Source: Bog-756 sp963839925
GTDB taxonomy: Bacteria > Actinomycetota > Acidimicrobiia > Acidimicrobiales > RAAP-2
Length of the DNA: 64,000 bases
Reading direction: 5' to 3'
NCBI GenBank assembly: GCA_963839925.1
Contig: CAWIWV010000001.1
Coordinates: forward strand, 1,240,001-1,304,000
The position numbers and the translations under genes were made by a program. The notes beneath the pieces are model-generated. The model was not told the DNA's origin, made no database searches, and was given only the letters and a program-made list of their open reading frames with translations. The stretch's first letter is position 1. Every line of letters begins with the position of its first letter. Of the stretch, positions 62,170 through 64,000 are shown one piece after another.

Positions 62170-63864
62170 ATGGACCTGACCCCCACGTCGGCCTCGGTGG
62201 TCGAGAGCGAGGCGGTCACCTCCGCGCCTCGAACGGTCGGATCCGACCCTGACAGCAGATCGATCCGTCGGGGCAGGGTCGCCCGAGGGGCCCGGTCCGA
62301 GGAGGCGACCGGACCCGACGATCCACAGGGCCCGCCATTCAGCCCGACGGTCAAGGGTCTGCTCGTGGCGGCGACGGTGGTCGTGTTGGCCGCCTCGCTG
62401 GTGCTCCGGTTCTGGACCAGGTCCGATCTCTGGCTGGACGAAGCGCTCACCGTCAACATCGCCGGGATGCCGTTGCACGAGATCCCTTCGTACCTCCGGC
62501 GCGACGGCTCGCCACCGCTCTACTACTACCTGCTTCACTTCTGGATGCAGGCATTCGGCACCTCCGATCTGGCGGTGCGGTCCCTCTCGGGGATCATCGG
62601 GGTGATCACCCTTCCGCTGATCTGGCTCGCGGGCAAGCGGCTCGGGGGCCGGGAGCTCGCCTGGCCCGCCCTGCTCCTGCTGGCGTCGTCACCCTTCGCC
62701 ATCCGCTACGACACCGAAGCCCGGATGTACTCGCTGGTCGCGTTGCTCACTGTGCTCGGCTTCCTCGCTCTCGACCGCTCGCTCCGATCACCGCGCGCCG
62801 GAAATCTCATCGCGGTCGGCGTAGTGACCGGTCTCCTCCTCTATACCCACTACTGGGCGCTCTATCTGGTCGGCACGGTCATTCTCTGGTTGGCCTGGGT
62901 GGCGTGGCGCGGCCGCGACGACTGGCGGCGCGGCGCACGTGCCTCGTTGGTCGCGGCGGGAGTCGGATGCCTCACCTTCGTGCCGTGGCTTCCCACCTTC
63001 TTCTTCCAGACCCGTCACACCGGCACCCCGTGGGCGACGACTGCGAGCTTCGCCTCGATGGTCAGCGCGGTGTCGTCGTTCGCCGGCGGTGGGACGAACT
63101 CGGGGCGGGCGCTCGCCCTCATGATCTTCGCGCTGGCCGGGCTGGGGGTGTTCGGGGCGGCAGTGGGACGGCGCAACATCGACCTCGATCTCCGCACCCA
63201 GCGCCCCTCCCGTCCGTTGACCGTGGTGATGCTCGGCACCCTGGCCGCCGCGCTGGCCGGAGGCATCCTGGCCAAGAGCACCTTCGACGCGCGCTACGCC
63301 TCGGTGGTGTTCATCCCGCTCATCCTCCTGGTGGCCCTCGGGGTGACCTGTTTCCTCGATCGCCGGATACGGCTCGGCGTGCTGGCCCTGGCGATCGCAG
63401 TCGGTCTGGCCGGTGCGGTCCCCAACATCGCCACCGACCGCACCCAGGCTGGTCAGGTCGCCCGCGCCATCGCCGCCACCGCCCATCCCGGGGACGTCAT
63501 CGCCTACTGCCCGGACCAACTCGGACCCGCGGTCAACCGCCTCCTGCCGGCGGGGCGTTATCGCCAGACGACCTTCCCCCGGGGCACCGGCCCAGCCATC
63601 GTGAACTGGGTGGACTACGCCGACACGGTGAAAGCCGCGTCGCCGGCCGATTTCGCCCAGAAGGTCTTGGCGATGGCAGCCGGCGGCAAGCAGGTCTATG
63701 TGGTGTGGTACGGCGGCTACCAGGGCTACAGCTTCAAGTGCGAGAACATCGTCGAGACCCTCCAGATGAACGCGGGCTACCGTCCCGTTGCCATGGTGCA
63801 GGGGGACGCGGTCAACTTCTACCAACCCATGTCGCTGGTTCGCTTCGTCCCGACGAAGTCCTGA
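62170..63864 (+). CDS. GT39-type (ArnT/PMT-like) membrane glycosyltransferase
   Basis: A 564-residue GT-C enzyme. A polar N-terminus of about 60 residues precedes the first helix. The first loop has the acidic catalytic pair in RSDLWLDEALTVNIAGMP, and RRDGSPPLYYYLLHFWMQAFG and FAIRYDTEARMYSLVAL follow, as in bacterial PMT/ArnT-like proteins that take a sugar from a polyprenyl-phosphate donor. About ten helices and a soluble C-terminus (about 430-564) complete it. It could glycosylate secreted proteins or lipids. ATG 62161 is three codons earlier and cannot be excluded. Confidence 0.85.
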   Translation: MDLTPTSASVVESEAVTSAPRTVGSDPDSRSIRRGRVARGARSEEATGPDDPQGPPFSPTVKGLLVAATVVVLAASLVLRFWTRSDLWLDEALTVNIAGMPLHEIPSYLRRDGSPPLYYYLLHFWMQAFGTSDLAVRSLSGIIGVITLPLIWLAGKRLGGRELAWPALLLLASSPFAIRYDTEARMYSLVALLTVLGFLALDRSLRSPRAGNLIAVGVVTGLLLYTHYWALYLVGTVILWLAWVAWRGRDDWRRGARASLVAAGVGCLTFVPWLPTFFFQTRHTGTPWATTASFASMVSAVSSFAGGGTNSGRALALMIFALAGLGVFGAAVGRRNIDLDLRTQRPSRPLTVVMLGTLAAALAGGILAKSTFDARYASVVFIPLILLVALGVTCFLDRRIRLGVLALAIAVGLAGAVPNIATDRTQAGQVARAIAATAHPGDVIAYCPDQLGPAVNRLLPAGRYRQTTFPRGTGPAIVNWVDYADTVKAASPADFAQKVLAMAAGGKQVYVVWYGGYQGYSFKCENIVETLQMNAGYRPVAMVQGDAVNFYQPMSLVRFVPTKS

Positions 63865-63873
63865 GCCGCAAGG

Positions 63874-64000
63874 ATGCCGTCGCCGGGTCCGCGGGTGGTC
63901 GAGGCCAGCACGGTCGATCCGTCGCATCCTGACTCCCTCGCCTCGTTGGGCACCCGCGCCCGCTCCCTGGCCACGACTGTCGGCGCCTCCGCTGTCCGGG
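63874..64000 (+). CDS. Start of an unidentified gene, 3' partial
   Basis: From ATG 63874 the frame is open to the window end and gives 42 residues (begins MPSPGPRVVEASTVDPSHPD, then SLASLGTRARSLATTVGASAVR). There is no strong ribosome binding site and no recognisable domain. It lies nine bases after the GT39 gene, so it may be the next gene in that transcript. Confidence 0.4.
   Translation, partial: MPSPGPRVVEASTVDPSHPDSLASLGTRARSLATTVGASAVR

Overview
This looks like a chromosomal segment of a high-GC actinobacterium, most likely of the class Acidimicrobiia. That placement is inferred from GC-rich coding style, frequent GTG starts, many 1-4 nt start/stop overlaps, apparent leaderless promoters (TANNNT 7-9 nt before the start codon), a PdtaR-type REC-ANTAR regulator next to polA and rpsA, DUF6325/SHOCT small proteins and a SigB/SigF-type partner-switching module. 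No marker was searched, so the class is a judgement. I see no insertion sequence, prophage, CRISPR array or replication origin.

Layout. 1-2.7 kb: the end of an APH-like phosphotransferase, a DUF7064/CrtC-like protein and an SDR. 2.8-6.3 kb: trpC-trpF-trpB-trpA, tightly coupled. 6.3-11.5 kb (minus): a UbiB-type kinase and a fatty-acid cluster fabD-fabG-acpP-fabF, whose FabD carries an unusual C-terminal biotin-carrier-like extension. 11.7-13.1 kb: two tandem paralogues of unknown function. 13.3-18.0 kb (minus): a very large secreted protein, an Agd3-like polysaccharide deacetylase followed by eight Ig-like repeats. 18.2-23.0 kb: two small genes, then a six-gene minus-strand partner-switching operon (STAS, RsbW-like protein, SigB-type sigma factor, SpoIIE-type phosphatase, STAS, RsbW-like protein). 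23.2-27.6 kb: a large secreted TIG/Gly-rich/Ig protein preceded by a SigB-type promoter, and a small secreted protein with a strong terminator.

27.7-47.0 kb is an exopolysaccharide/surface-glycan region next to a tRNA-Leu. It has several GT2 enzymes (one with two GT2 modules), a multi-spanning membrane protein, a flippase, a dTDP-rhamnose 4-epimerase-like enzyme, a GT14-like transferase, a secreted GH16 hydrolase, an O-acetyltransferase, a polysaccharide deacetylase, an SDR and a GMC oxidoreductase with a ferredoxin-like cysteine cluster. A 5'-truncated arylsulfotransferase lies at the tRNA edge.

47-54 kb is housekeeping: an OSBS-like enolase, a coiled-coil protein, the REC-ANTAR regulator, DNA polymerase I and ribosomal protein S1. 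54-64 kb: an OafA-type acyltransferase, a complete Opp/Dpp-type ABC importer (SBP, two permeases, two ATPases), a GT39-type membrane glycosyltransferase and the first codons of another gene.

Three genes (flippase, REC-ANTAR regulator, polA) each carry a single +1 frameshift. Because polA is a core gene, these are more likely sequencing or assembly errors than decay, but they need checking.
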